A stretch of DNA of 64,000 nt from Halichoerus grypus. Taxonomy: Eukaryota; Chordata; Mammalia; Carnivora; Phocidae. The stretch is from the NCBI RefSeq assembly GCF_964656455.1, contig NC_135716.1, positions 106,920,389 through 106,984,388 of the forward strand, given 5' to 3'. The notes under the pieces are model-generated. The model worked only from the letters and a program-made list of their open reading frames with translations, did not search any database and was not told the DNA's origin. Each line of letters starts with the position of its first letter. The stretch's first letter is position 1. Made by a program: the position numbers and the translations under genes. This document shows, piece by piece, positions 1-11,462 of the stretch.

Positions 1-1113
1 TCACTCCCATTTTCTTATTCTTTTTCTGTTTCATTCTGACCAATCCTCCTTCACTCTGATTATCTATGTTCTTCCATTCTCTCCACAATATATTATCAGT
101 AAATATTTGTTGAGAGTTAATAATAAATTTTTTATATGTTTTGCATTAAGAGATAGATTTCAAATGAGCATACGAGTTAATAACATTTATTTTGTTATAT
201 TTAAATTTATTGTGAAAGTAACTCAGAAGTATTCACCTATATGACATAAATGTAAGTACATTGCTTTTACTTTTAAAATTAGCTTCAAAATTATAAACTA
301 TCTGACAATATTATAATGTGGTAATTGGCACACTTCTTTTTAATCTTATTTTACAGTTAAATGTCAATATTTGAGAATATATAATTGGGAGAACTGTATA
401 TGGGGAAGCCAACAAGCCACCTTTGGAGCTATTCTGGTCAAACCGTGGCCAAAATGTGTCTACCTAATACCCCAGGTTTTAAAAAGAAGTCTAATACAAA
501 CATGTATCTAAAATGATTTAAAATATCAACACTGACACACCTTTTAAATTGGCATACATAGGACCACTTTGATTATTTTTATTATTCATTAAATTATTGA
601 GCTATGCATGGTTATATAGATGTAGGTGAAACAAAGATGACTAAGACATAATCCCTGTCATCAAATAGCTCTAATCACTTCTGATGTTATAATACAAGAG
701 ATGGGAATTCATGCATTTCCATGGCCACAAATAGAAAACTTCCTTCCTTCCTAATTTAAACTAGGATGAATCCTTAAGTATTTCCAAAAGAACATATAAA
801 ATAAGTCTTTGTCTTCCATTCACTCTCCTACCTTGCCACAGTTTTTGAAAAAAGACTTGGTTCAATTGAGAGATGCCACAGGAGGGCAAATGCAGAATAA
901 TCACACATGTTGTGGCCTCTCAGTATGATTTCCACAATGGAGTTCTGAATTGGGTTTCTGTGAGTGGCTTAGAGGTGTGACAGCACATGTTGATGGATAT
1001 AAAGTGATAACATGTTTTATAGTGATAAAATTTGAGTCATTTCTGCAATTCAAAATTTATGGCACTTGAAAATATATTTGGATACTATTTGTAAAGGCCC
1101 TTCCGCTAACTTA
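1..1113. other. Unique AT-rich intronic sequence
   Basis: No gene, RNA gene or recognisable repeat seen. A mixed AT-rich stretch without long open frames. Confidence 0.6.
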
Positions 1114-1120
1114 CTATTCT

Positions 1121-1346
1121 TTTTTTTTTTTAAGATTTTATTTATTTATTTATTTGAAGGAGAGAGAATGAGAGAGAGGGAGAGAGAGAGCACATGAGAG
1201 GGGGCGCACACGAGAGGGGGGAGGGTCAGAGGGAGAAGCAGACTCCCTGCCGAGCAGGGAGCCCGATGTGGGACTCCATCCCAGGACTCCAGGATCATGA
1301 CCCAAGCCGAAGGCAGTCCAACCAACTGAGCCACCCAGGTGCCCCC
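1121..1346 (-). mobile_element. CAN-SINE (SINEC), antisense to DPYD
   Basis: Read on the minus strand this is a full tRNA-Lys-derived carnivore SINE. The tRNA-like head complements 1320-1346 (GCCACCCAGGTGCCCC), followed by the TCATGATCC region, a CT-rich segment seen here as GAGAGA, and an A-rich (AAAT)n tail seen as TTTATTTATTTA plus a T-run. The short repeat CTATTCT at 1114-1120 recurs from 1347 and is the likely target-site duplication. Confidence 0.95.
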
Positions 1347-1354
1347 CTATTCTT

Positions 1355-2231
1355 AATAATTTGAAAAATATCCCATTTTTAAGTTTTTATTTATAAATTA
1401 TAAATACTTAGTATCTTCCTTCTCTATTTCATTTTTATTGTTATAGTATTTACATATTTGTCTTTATGTGTTTATATATAATGACATATTTGTTATATAT
1501 TTACTTATATATGAATATTTTTATTTATATAAATTTACTTACATGATATAAGGAAATCTAACTAATTCATTCACCAAGCCCCATATAGATACCTCCAAAT
1601 CCTCCTTGGTACTTCAATGTGGCATGCAAATATTATCAATATCTGTGCCATGGTATTCCAAAACGAAAGAAAAGAAAAAGGGTGGGAAGTACTGTCCTAA
1701 ATAATTTCTCAATTTGTAATGATGGGAAAACCAGCATATCTTTTCAGTTAAATCAGTGGTACTCTCATCAGCTAGGTGTTTCCATTTATGAAATTTTACC
1801 TAAAAATAATATTATGAAGAATGCCCCCAAGAATCTCACAATTTTATAAAATGTCCAGGTTTTAAGTATATCTGGGTAAGAAACATTATTACTGATTTCA
1901 TTTGGGCACCATAGAAAAAGATGATTTTCCTCACTAAAAGATACTGTTAGATGGTATCCTGAAAGAGAAAATCAGGCATTCTACTACAGTCTTTTCTGTT
2001 GAGTCCCCTGGGGGGCTAAACATTTCTAATTTCAATCCACCTCAATATTGATACAACATGAAATAAATGGTGTTCTAAGAAGTAAATGAATTAAAAAAAA
2101 CCCAAACATTAAATGTGAGCTTCAATTTTGATACATGTATGACTGTATTTACTCTTTTTTTTAAGTAGATGTGAGATAGTAGCATGGTCTGGTCTCTAGA
2201 ATCTTTGTTTCATTAATTTGCTTATCTGTTA
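1355..2231. other. Unique AT-rich intronic sequence
   Basis: No gene or clear repeat seen. AT-rich low-complexity patches at 1440-1550. The 76-residue open frame at 1619-1849 has no recognisable domain and no splice context, and I read it as chance. Confidence 0.55.
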
Positions 2232-2570
2232 TTGCCAAGTATTTGTCTCAGCCCTGAAAATATAGTGAAGAAGACCAACTGAGCTACTGCCCTCAAGAAA
2301 CTTGCGTTCCAGAAAGGGACAAAGGCAATAAAAAATAAACCAGCAAATATATAGGTGGTAAATGCTGTAAAGGAGAAAAAATAAGTGTAGTTAGGGATAA
2401 TGAGGAATGCTGGGATGGGAGATGTTGTTATATGACTTTGGGTGTGAAGAAAGAGCTTGCCAGTTAGATAGCATATGAGCAGAGAAAGAGAATGTGCTTT
2501 GCAGATATCTGGGAGAATATTCCAGACAGAAAGAAAGGAGAGTGCAAATGCCGTGATACAGGAAGCTGTG
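2232..2570 (-). mobile_element. L2 LINE fragment, antisense
   Basis: Resembles the reverse complement of an L2 3' region: CTGCCCTCAAGAAACTT near 2290, then the AATAAACCAGCAAATA and GGAGAATATTCCAGACAG segments, and GTGCAAATGCCGTGATACAGG near 2540. These correspond to the known L2 motifs around 'first-class' 3' UTR blocks in reverse order. Diverged, so an old copy. Confidence 0.7.
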
Positions 2571-2579
2571 GAATTTGTT

Positions 2580-2904
2580 TATGAAAAATCAAGAAGCCTG
2601 GACTTCCGGTTTGTGGTTCCACATGTAAAGAACTTGGAAGTCACCACCCCAAATGAACAGGCTGAAAAATCAACAACATTTCTTGGATGAGTAAGAGAGA
2701 AAGGGACCCAGAGCAAACTTCTTTCCTCAGGATTGGAGAGAAAGGCACAGGGAATCAGAGCTTGCTGGAGTAAAGACTCATGAGATGAAACTGCCACAGG
2801 AACTAGTGCCAAAGAAGGAAAACTGATCTGTAACTGACAAGTTGCTGGAGGCTTAGTGTGGACAAATCTGAGAGTAAAAATCTCGAGGAAGACCCAGCAT
2901 AGGG
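2580..2904 (+). mobile_element. Possible old L1 5' region
   Basis: The segment starting near 2598 (GACTTCCGGTTTGTGGTTCC) resembles a mammalian L1 5' UTR and runs directly into L1 ORF2-type sequence at 2905. If so, the copy has lost most of its body by internal deletion. A different unclassified repeat is possible. Confidence 0.35.
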
Positions 2905-3250
2905 AGACTTCTGCACAGCAAAGGAAATCATCAACAAAATGAAAAGGTTCAACCTATGGAATGGTAGAAAATATTTGCAAACCACTTACCCAATAAGGGG
3001 TTAATATGTAAAATATACAAAAAACTCAGAGCAAAAACCCCCAAAAGAACCCAATTTAAAATGGGCGAAGAATTTTGAAATTTTTCCAAAAGTATAAAAA
3101 TGCCAACATGTACATGAAAAGTGATTAATACCACTAATCGTCAGGGAAATGCAAATCAAAACCACAATGAGATATCAGCTCACACTTGTAAGGATGTTTA
3201 TTATCAAAAAGATAAGAGATAACAAATGCTGGAAAGGATGTGGAGAAAAG
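2905..3250 (+). mobile_element. L1 ORF2 3'-end fragment
   Basis: Typical end-of-ORF2 L1 nucleotide sequence in sense orientation: a GAAAATATTTGCAAACCA-like segment near 2968, the AAATGCAAATCAAAACCACAATGAGATA block near 3149, and GGATGTGGAGAAAAG at its right end. Multiple stops and indels show it is long dead. It abuts the Tigger1 fossil at 3251. Confidence 0.85.
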
Positions 3251-4469
3251 GCGTAAGAGGCCTAGCTTTTAGCCTATCTTGGCTTTTGACATACTTTCCT
3301 CACTAAGCTTAGTCATTTCTAGCTTTTCATTTAAAGGAGAGACATGTAACTCTTCCTTCCACTTGAACACTTAGAGGCCATTGGCTTCTTGGTCTATTGA
3401 CCTAATTTCACTGTTGTTGGTTTTTTTAAAAAAAATTTTATTGTTATGTTAATCACCATACATTACATCATTAGTTTTTGATGTAGTGTTCCATGATTCA
3501 TTGTTTGCGTATAACACCCAGTGCTCCATGCAATATGTGCCCTCCTTAACACCCATCACCGGGCTAAGCCATCCCCCCAGCCCCCTCCCCTCTAGAACCC
3601 TCAGTTTGTTTTTCAGAGTCCATCGTGTCTCATGGTTCATCTCCCCCTCCGATTTGCCCCCCTTCATTCTTCCCCTCCTGCTATCTTTTTTCAAAGAAAT
3701 GGAACAAATAATCCTAAAATTTGTATGGAACCAGCAAAGACCCGGAATAGCCAGAGGAATGTTGAAAAAGAAAAGCCAAGCTGGCGGCATCACAATTCCG
3801 GACTTCCAGCTCTATTACAAAGCTGTCATCATCAAGACAGTATGGTCCTGGCACAAAAACAGACACATAGATCAATGGAACAGAATAGAGAGCCCAGAAA
3901 TGGACCCTCAACTCTATGGTCAACTAATCTTCGACAAAGCCAGAAAGAATGTCCAATGGGAAAAAGACAGTCTCTTCAACAAATGGTGTTGGGAAAATTG
4001 GACAGCCACATGCAGAAGAATGAAACTGGACCATTTCCTTACACCACACACAAAAATGGATTCACTGTTGTTTTGTCTGAGGGACTAGAGAGGCCTGAGG
4101 AGAAGGAGAGAAACAGGAAGAATGGTTGGTCAGGTGGGGCAGTCAGAACAGACACAACATTTATGGATTAAGCTCTCTCTCTTATATGGGTGTAGTTCAT
4201 TGTCCCCCAAAACAGTTGTCAGTAGTAACATCAAAGATCACTGATCACAGATCACCATAACAAATATAGTAACAATGAAAAAGTTTGAAATGTTGCAAGA
4301 ATTTTCAAAATGTGACACAGAGACACAAAGTGAGCAAATGCATTTGGAAAGATGGCACCAATAGACTTGCTCAACGCAGGGTTGCCACAGACCTTCAATT
4401 TGTAATAACTTCTCATGCAATAACTGTGAAGTACAGTATAGCAAAGAACAATAAAATGAGGTATGCCTG
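3251..4469 (-). mobile_element. Tigger1 DNA transposon fragment, split by an L1
   Basis: A 5' part of a Tigger1 (pogo-like TcMar) element on the minus strand. The terminal inverted repeat end is at 4451-4469 (plus-strand ATAAAATGAGGTATGCCTG). The 5' UTR fills 4073-4450. The transposase start codon complements about 3380-3382, and the reverse strand reads MASKCSS-type sequence followed by the helix-turn-helix region out to 3251. Everything beyond the N-terminus of the transposase is missing. A later L1 (3419-4060) sits inside it, so the Tigger sequence is 3251-3418 plus 4073-4469. Primate and other eutherian genomes carry the same family, so it predates carnivores. Confidence 0.88.
3419..4060 (-). 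mobile_element. Carnivore L1 with 5' inversion (twin priming), inside Tigger1
   Basis: The left part, 3419 to about 3690, is a carnivore L1 3' UTR on the minus strand, starting with a T-run and ending in a pyrimidine-rich stretch. The right part, about 3690-4060, is L1 ORF2 on the plus strand, reading [39 protein letters not shown] and [13 protein letters not shown], i.e. the thumb region after the reverse transcriptase palm. The whole is flanked by a perfect 12-bp target duplication TTCACTGTTGTT at 3407-3418 and 4061-4072. One target duplication around two opposed L1 pieces is the signature of a single twin-primed insertion. The 200-residue open frame at 3486-4088 crosses the inversion junction and is not a gene. 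Confidence 0.92.
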
Positions 4470-6111
4470 TGCCTTCTTTTGAATAAGAATATTAAAGGGC
4501 AACAGAAATGACATACATATATGGGATTAGACAATTTGTGTTCCAAAAGTATAATTTGTTAGAGATTTATTATAATTTTTAAATCTAAATTAAAATCTTC
4601 TATAACTGTATTTTTATATTACTATAGATATAGCTACTTCCATTGTCAAATATTTTCTTTTTTAGCATCATTGCTTTGTTAACTGATAAAACAGTGATAT
4701 AAACTTAGGAAAGATGTTAGATAAAGTTCTGTTCCACTCTGTGATTTCCATAAAATGTATTGTTTTGTTTTATCCCATGAACAATTGAAAAAAAAAAAAA
4801 AAAGACAGTAGATTTTCTCTTTCATTAGCAAATTGGTATAGAATCATGGGAGATATATTGTACAAAAGAACATGTATTGAAAAAATCATCATTGATTTGA
4901 TTTTTAATATATCATTTATAGGAGAACAGATGGTAGAGTTATAGTTATAAGCAATGAAATATAAAAATCGCCTAGCCTGATGGTTTTAGTAGGCAATTTG
5001 CATGATCAAATTAAGTTAGAAAAAAATAGGAGACTTAATTCTATAGATGACATTATTGGTAGTTTTATTTTCCCTCTGATCTTATGTATTTCTTATCTCT
5101 CATGATTGCACAGCACCCCTCACATTATTCCTCTTTTCATTTTTCCTCCTATTCAGTTACTCTAGTATTCTGAGGCTAATTTTTTAGAGATTCAAAACCA
5201 GATTCTGGTGTGAAAATCCATTTATGTTAAAGAATTCACATGAAATAAAAGGACTATTGAATCAAAGCACAAAATAGTTCATTAAGATGTATTGTAGAAG
5301 TGAATAATGTCCTAATAAATAGTTTTAGACTTCATTTTCATAACTAAGAATTTAGTTAAGCATATCTTAATTTATTTCCTTAATTAGTACCTACTTTGGA
5401 AGTTAAGTAAGAGAAAGGTGGAAATTTAACCTGCATTTTACTATTTGTAAAAGAGGTACAAAAATATTCTATACCAGTTGTAATTGTGCATGACTTTAAT
5501 CAGATATTTGGAGACCTATTTCAATTGCCTGCAGTGTTAGCTATTCAAACTGAAAATATTCTGTAAGATTCCCTTATAACTTGAGAACCAGATGACTCAT
5601 TTCCCTTAGACAGCTCAGCTTGTGCAATTTTAGCTGTGGAGAATGAGCTGTCCATTACTCTTTATCACCATTCTCTGCTGAATGCGTTTGCTCTTTCTTC
5701 CTTTCCATTGCTTGTGTTTGTTTATCTAATTTGGATTATTAGCATGCCATAATGGTCTATAATTTTTCCCCCTCAGTCATTTACTTCTCAGGCAGGAAAT
5801 TTCTCAGTGCTCCTGAGGACAACAATAACACGTGATAGTTTGTTTTTGTTAAAGGAAGTCACAAAATTAAAAAGTTTGGAAGAGACTCATGTCTTTAGGA
5901 AAAGCTTTATTCAAATATTGCTACAGAATGTTTGCCCATGTTTTTTCCTGTAAATATGTGTTAAAGGAAATACAGTGATCTTGGTGATAAATTCCAGGCA
6001 TAGCAATCCTTAAATTCATCAATTTGTTTCTTACAATTTTAATATAATTATTATAGTGCTTTAGAAATTATGAAAGATAATTCAGTTCTTATTTGTGGAA
6101 CACTTAGTGTG
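4470..6111. other. Unique AT-rich intronic sequence
   Basis: No gene seen. Contains an A-run at about 4789-4803. The interval 5560-5850 is less AT-skewed and has no recognisable repeat; it could be non-repetitive ancestral intron. Nothing here reads as an exon. Confidence 0.55.
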
Positions 6112-6332
6112 GTGCAGGTCCTTGTACCAAACTCATAAGGTTCAAATCTAGACTCTCAGTTTCTACTGAGGAAACTGCAGGCAAATTATTTAACCTCTGT
6201 ACTTCTGTTTCCTCATCTGAAAAAAAAAATGAATATAGTAATAGTTCTTTTATAGGGCTGTTGTAGGGTTTAAAAGAACTTAGAACAATTCCTGGTATAG
6301 AGCAAGAATTCTGTTAGTGTTAGCTATTAAAG
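6112..6332 (+). mobile_element. MIR SINE, sense
   Basis: Ancient tRNA-derived MIR in sense: AAATTATTTAACCTCTGTACTTCTGTTTCCTCATCTG near 6184-6220 is the conserved core, followed by the GGGCTGTTGTAGGGTTTAAA block and the LINE-like 3' end CCTGGTATAGAGCAAGAATT. About 25-30% diverged by eye. Confidence 0.88.
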
Positions 6333-7322
6333 GATTTTTGATAGTGTAGAGTATTTTAGGTAGTATAGATAGATAGAACAGAGAAAAATGGAATCATTTG
6401 AAATCCTACCGCTGAGAAATAAGTCACTGACATTTTGAAGTGTGTTGTTTCAGTTTTAGTCTGTGCCTCTATATTTTTATGAGAAATGAGGTTATAGCAT
6501 ACATTTTAGTTTGTAACCTCATGTAGTTCACTTAAAATAATGTGTAAATTTCCCACATAATCATATATCATACTACATATTATTTAAATGCCTTTAGTAT
6601 CACAGTAATGTGATAATTACATATCCAGTGACCTAGAGCTGAACATGAAATTTTCATACAGGATTGACTGATCAATTGATTGATTGATTTAGCTACTGTC
6701 AGCAATGTCTCAGTTGTTGATATTGTTATAATGGCCACCATTTTACATATTTACATATTTAAGATTATTTTCTTAAGATACGTAAGACATTTCTTTTTCA
6801 TTTAAACTTCAGTTCTTAGTTATACCTCAAAGCAAACTAAAACTGATCCCATCTTAAATGTTTGGAAACACGTGACTCATAATCTCATAATACACAGAAA
6901 AAAGTTCTTCATCTTTCCTTATTGTTTTCCTCTGAAAACTTTTTGATGTTTATTGGAGTGTCTCCAGAACAAACTTAGCACTCAAGATGCTGACCAATGG
7001 TGAGATACTACTTGCTGTTAATTATACAACACATTTTTCTTTTATAAAATAACACTGAATGATATCTAATTAAGCAGAATTATATACTCAGTTTATATAT
7101 TATAGATTTACATTAGTATTCTTAAAATAGGTAATTTAAATTTATATTATATGCATATATATTTTGAATGTTCATACAGTAATGGAATCTGATATTTACA
7201 TGGTATATATGCATGTAAAAGAAAACTTTTAGTGTATCTGCTGCCCTAGTATCTGCTGCCCTAATAACATAAAATATAATTGCATATTACAGCCCAACCT
7301 CCCATATCCTCTAGAGTGACAC
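6333..7322. other. Unique AT-rich intronic sequence
   Basis: Nothing gene-like. A short (TGAT)n run at 6670-6690 and AT-rich low complexity at 7080-7180. Confidence 0.55.
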
Positions 7323-7337
7323 TTTTTACATCATCTT

Positions 7338-7515
7338 TTTTTTTTTTTTTTTTTGACAGAGATAGAGAGAGGGAACACAAGCAGGGGGGAGTGGGAGAGG
7401 GAGAAGCAGGCTTCCCACTGAGCAAGGAGCCCGATGAGGGGCTCGATCCCAGGACCCTGGGATCATGACCTGAGCGGAAGGCAGACGCTTAACCACTGAG
7501 CCACCCAGGTGCCCC
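7338..7515 (-). mobile_element. CAN-SINE, antisense, with 15-bp target duplication
   Basis: Antisense SINEC starting with a run of about 17 T, then GACAGAGATAGAGAG, and ending in GAGCCACCCAGGTGCCCC. Flanked by a perfect 15-bp direct repeat TTTTTACATCATCTT at 7323-7337 and 7516-7530. Low divergence suggests a fairly recent carnivore-lineage insertion. Confidence 0.97.
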
Positions 7516-7530
7516 TTTTTACATCATCTT

Positions 7531-9029
7531 AAAGGATGAACTGTTTGGGATTTATTTTACTTACTGAATATGACATTTCAGGAAAATAGTCACTTATAAT
7601 CTCTAGAAGTTCTTAAACAGAAAAGGTATTTTCTCATTGTTAAAGAAATAGATGTATTAAAGTTTTCCATTGATATGACTATTTCAAAAATATTTTAAAT
7701 GCTGTTTCCATCTCAGTTTCTGATTATTGTATCTTCTGTGTAGATTTTACCATTTATTAATATAAATAATCTTGTGCTTTGCATTTGCCTGGCCCATCAT
7801 TTATTTTTTAAAATCATTTGATATAGAGATATATCTTATTATTATTATTTGATTCTGAGAATCTTTGTCTCTAAATATAGAAGTCTAATCACTTTATATT
7901 TGTGTTTAATTGGTCATTTTGGATTTGCATTTGAATGTTGTATTTTAGACCCTACTGTACCCTCATCATGTCTATGATGTTTTTCTTTCTTCTTTTTGCT
8001 GAAATTTTCATTTTTTTCTCTGGATTAATAAGTCATACACTGCATTTTGATTTTATAACTGTGCAATATTAAATTTTTAACACATTTGAATTAATTGACT
8101 TCTCTACCATAGTCAATAAATACCAGAGTCAATAAATGGAGTCAGGCTCTTTTGAGTCCCTTCATTTAAATTGATAAATTTAGCATGCTTTTATTTCCTG
8201 CCTAACAATCCTTTCTGTTATTTTATTAGGGTAAGCTTGTGTTTAAAATCTATTTTATTTCTTAGATGCTGTGAAACTTCTCTTTTAAGAATAATTTTAA
8301 ATATTTTCACTAAGCTTCATATGTATGTTAAAGATAATTATATTCAAATTTCTGTTTTTTAATAATTTTATTCATTTACCTTTTTTTATACTACATCTTC
8401 TCTCCACTTAAGAAGTAAAACAAATGGAAAGGTTTCTATTTGAATAGTTATTTGAAATTTTTTTGTAAAAATTGAATTCTTAGTTTTCAGCAGTCACTGT
8501 ATTCCACAAGTATTTTGTTTTTCCTGGAAGTAATATAATTTATTTTGAAGGAAAAATATACAGTTCAGTGTCAAACACATTGTGTGACATAGCGTAGTTT
8601 CAAATTCCTAGCAGTCAGTTGGAAATAGAAGACTGATTTTAAGTGAGAGATCAGCAGGGCAAGTTAGATTTTAGGGTGAAAAACTAAAAATGATAGCTGA
8701 GGCAGTTATTGTCCCGAAATCCCCTTTATTCTTCTTATTTAGTTCCACAAACCAAAAAGCAGTTTATCTCATGTATTGTTTGTTTTGTTTTGTTTTGTTT
8801 TTTAGAAGTCACTTCTTGATGAATATATCTATTATAGAAACACATGACGAAGTAATATTTTAAGAAGTTAAAAAATTAGTAAACAAGCAGTGAATAAGAA
8901 AGAGAATAGAAGGTATAATGTGATGTTTTTCTATGCTTTTAAGACAATGATGCTAAATAACTTTTGCCCAGTAAAGGTTTCATGTTGTAATTTGAATAAA
9001 TGACAAACTTTTTTATCATGATTTAATAA
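7531..9029. other. Unique AT-rich intronic sequence with a (TTTTG)n run
   Basis: No gene or clear transposon seen. A short TTTTG microsatellite lies at 8777-8804. Confidence 0.55.
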
Positions 9030-9450
9030 GATTCTATATGACCTGGACCCTGTCCACCTCTCCTATTTTATTTTCTGCCTTTATATACTTTATTTATCAT
9101 GCTTTAGGCACACTGACCTTCTTACTTTCCTTAGGATTAGCCAAGTTCATAGCCATCTCAGGGTCTTTGCAATTTCTTTTCTCTCTACTGTGACCTTAGA
9201 ATGGCCTTCCCTGCTTATTCTGCTTTTGTAATAGGCCCCCATCTCCCTCACTATCACATTATCCTCCTTTCTTTTCCCAAAGCATTTAACTGTCTGAAGC
9301 TATCAGTGTTAAATATTGACATTTGAAGTGTGTATGTTTACTATATTTCAAATAGATACTTAAAGTATGTATTTGCATTATCTCTTTCCCCTCCGTAAGA
9401 AGGCATCCTTTTCTCAAAAGAAGACAGAGCACTATAATACTTAGAATAAA
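9030..9450 (+). mobile_element. L2 LINE 3' region, sense
   Basis: Matches the L2 3' UTR order: TATATGACCTGGACCCTGTCC near 9036, CTCTCCTATTTTATTTTCTGCC, CTTTAGGCACACTGACCTTC, TCAGGGTCTTTGCAATTTCTTT near 9159, AGAATGGCCTTCCC near 9199. The 3' portion past 9300 is weaker. Confidence 0.8.
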
Positions 9451-9939
9451 CTCTATGGAAAGAAATGTGGTTATTTTTTAATCTAGTTATTACTAGATTA
9501 TTACTAAACAAGATCAACCTGATTATATGCTATAATAAGTGTTTAAAAAAATCAAGTTTACATTTTCAGCTTCGCTGGGGGAAATAAAAGTTCTCATGCA
9601 GCCAATATCATATCGTTCATTGGGGATTGTGAGAAAGCTCCATAGACCATGGATATGGGCCAGACAATGAAGTTATTCTAAGCCATAATATAATGGTATA
9701 TGGGTATTTTTTTACTCTGTGTTATTTTGTCTTGAAATTATATTCAGTTTACATGTAATCAAATTATGCTAAGGAAAATTATGATAAAATTCTGATGAAT
9801 ATACTGAAGAGAAACATATAATTTGCTATGAGGAGAATAGCTTCTGCCACTAAATGTATATGTTCTAGTGATTCAAAGTGTCATTTTAATTCCTAAGAAC
9901 ATCTAGTTTGGGGGTTGAGGAGGAAGTTATTGCTATAGT
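9451..9939. other. Unique AT-rich intronic sequence
   Basis: Nothing recognised. Confidence 0.5.
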
Positions 9940-10520
9940 GAGAAGCCGTAAAGCAGTATTTTGTTGATTATGTTCAAAATTGGTTAAATGCATAGGACAA
10001 GTTGTCCAGTTTTGAGCTCCATTAATAAAAAAGGAAGTTGAGAACCTGAAGTGGATTCCTGAGATAAGCACATGTATAAATTGAGAGTTAAAAACAAATC
10101 AGAATGATGAAGCAAGGCTAAAGGATTGGATTGTTCAGGCTCGAGACTAGAAGAGTGGGGAGTTAATAACAGTCTTTAAAGATGAAGGGTTCTTACAAAA
10201 GAAAGATGACTAGCTGTTTTTCATCTCCAGTGAGTACAGAACAAGAGGATGGGATTTAACAAATATTTATTGAACATCTCCATTGAGTGCAGAACAAGAG
10301 GATGGGAAGCATAAGGGCTTTAGATTAGAACTGAAGAATATCCTAAGAGTGAAGATTTTAATTCCTTGAGAGGTTGTGAATTTTGTTTTTTGGAAGTCTC
10401 TTAAACAATATAGATTTTCACTTCATAACTCTACCAATAAGCAGTAGTGTCAATTCAACATTTATTGCATTCTTAAAGCCCCCTCCAGTTCAGTGATCTT
10501 AGCAATCTGTCAATGAATGG
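9940..10520 (+). mobile_element. L3/CR1-like LINE fragment, sense
   Basis: The order of motifs (GGATTGTTCAGGCTCGAGACTAGAAGA near 10126, TAACAGTCTTTAAAGATGAAGGG near 10166, AACTGAAGAATATCCTAAGAGTG near 10329, CTCCAGTTCAGTGATCTT near 10483) resembles the 3' region of an ancient CR1/L3 LINE. An internal 33-bp direct duplication (10222-10254 and 10275-10307) is superimposed. Highly diverged. Confidence 0.5.
10222..10307. repeat. 33-bp direct duplication, 53-bp period
   Basis: Copies at 10222-10254 and 10275-10307 both begin CATCTCCA and end AGAACAAGAGGATGGGA and differ at two sites. The 20 bases between hold ATTTATTGAA-type sequence. This is a local duplication within an old LINE, not a transposon end. 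Confidence 0.85.
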
Positions 10521-11289
10521 AATGCTGAGCAGATCTTTGTCGAACTAGCCAACATTTAAGCTATTCAAGATAATAATAATAATAGTTATGTTAATTATGA
10601 TTATAGTAATTTAATGTAATTAGAAGATTAGAAGTAAAAGGTATTAACAGTAGCACTTAGTAGAGAATCATTACACAAAGTAAGTACCTTTATGAATTAT
10701 AGGGTATGTATATATGTATGTAACATATGTGTATGTTATATGTATGTAATGCTTAATTGGTGCAGTAAGATATTTGGATTATTCAATACATTATATAGAT
10801 GTCTTCTGATAGAAATAAATACTAAGGAGAGAAGAAGTCATTTGAATTGCAGTGTAATATGATTTTCCTTAAAAATGTCCATTTGAAAATTAAGCTCTCT
10901 GTTTTTCTTCTTTGTAATTTTAATGTATTCATTGACAATTTAATTTCTTACACTTACTATTCTATTAATGACTACAGCCAATGTTTAATTATTCTAACAA
11001 GGATAGCAAGGAACCTACCCAGTTTATCAAGTTGAAACATTTAATATGTTTAATAGAAATATCTTTATGTATTACTAATGGTCATTAAAAAATAAAATTA
11101 AGATATACTTATCATCTTCCCCTGTGAAGCAGGTCAGTTAAGCACAATCAATAAAGCAGTGCTTATCAAAGGAGCTACTGCCTACCAGAGAAGGTCTGAG
11201 ACTTTAGCCCACAAGGGAAAACGTCTGTGAAGTTTTTCCTTTGTTTAATTTTAATATTAATGAAAATTTTGTATTCTACATATCATATG
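10521..11289. other. Unique AT-rich intronic sequence
   Basis: Short (ATA)n at 10570-10585 and TATG/TGTATG low complexity at 10705-10750. No gene seen. Confidence 0.5.
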
Positions 11290-11462
11290 GTTATGATTGA
11301 ACACCTAGTATGGCTCAGGCACTGTTTAATACCCTGGGGTCACAGCCATGAACAAAATGGAGGAAAACTGCTTCTTTTATGGAGATTACATTCTAGCTTG
11401 ATAAAATTAATGACAAAGAAGATAAATAAGTAAACTATATAGTGTACCAAATTAGTTTAAGA
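11290..11462 (-). mobile_element. L2 LINE 3' end, antisense
   Basis: Reverse complement of the L2 3' end: GAACACCTAGTATGGCTCAGGCACTGTTTAATACCCTGGGG near 11299-11340, then CCATGAACAAAATGG and GGAGATTACATTCTAGCTTG. Confidence 0.85.

Noticed and set aside
3486..4088. 200-residue open frame, the longest in the window, with L1 reverse-transcriptase-like residues
   Set aside because: It runs across the inversion junction of one L1 insertion. The first third is L1 3' UTR read backwards, the rest ORF2 fragment. It is not a gene.
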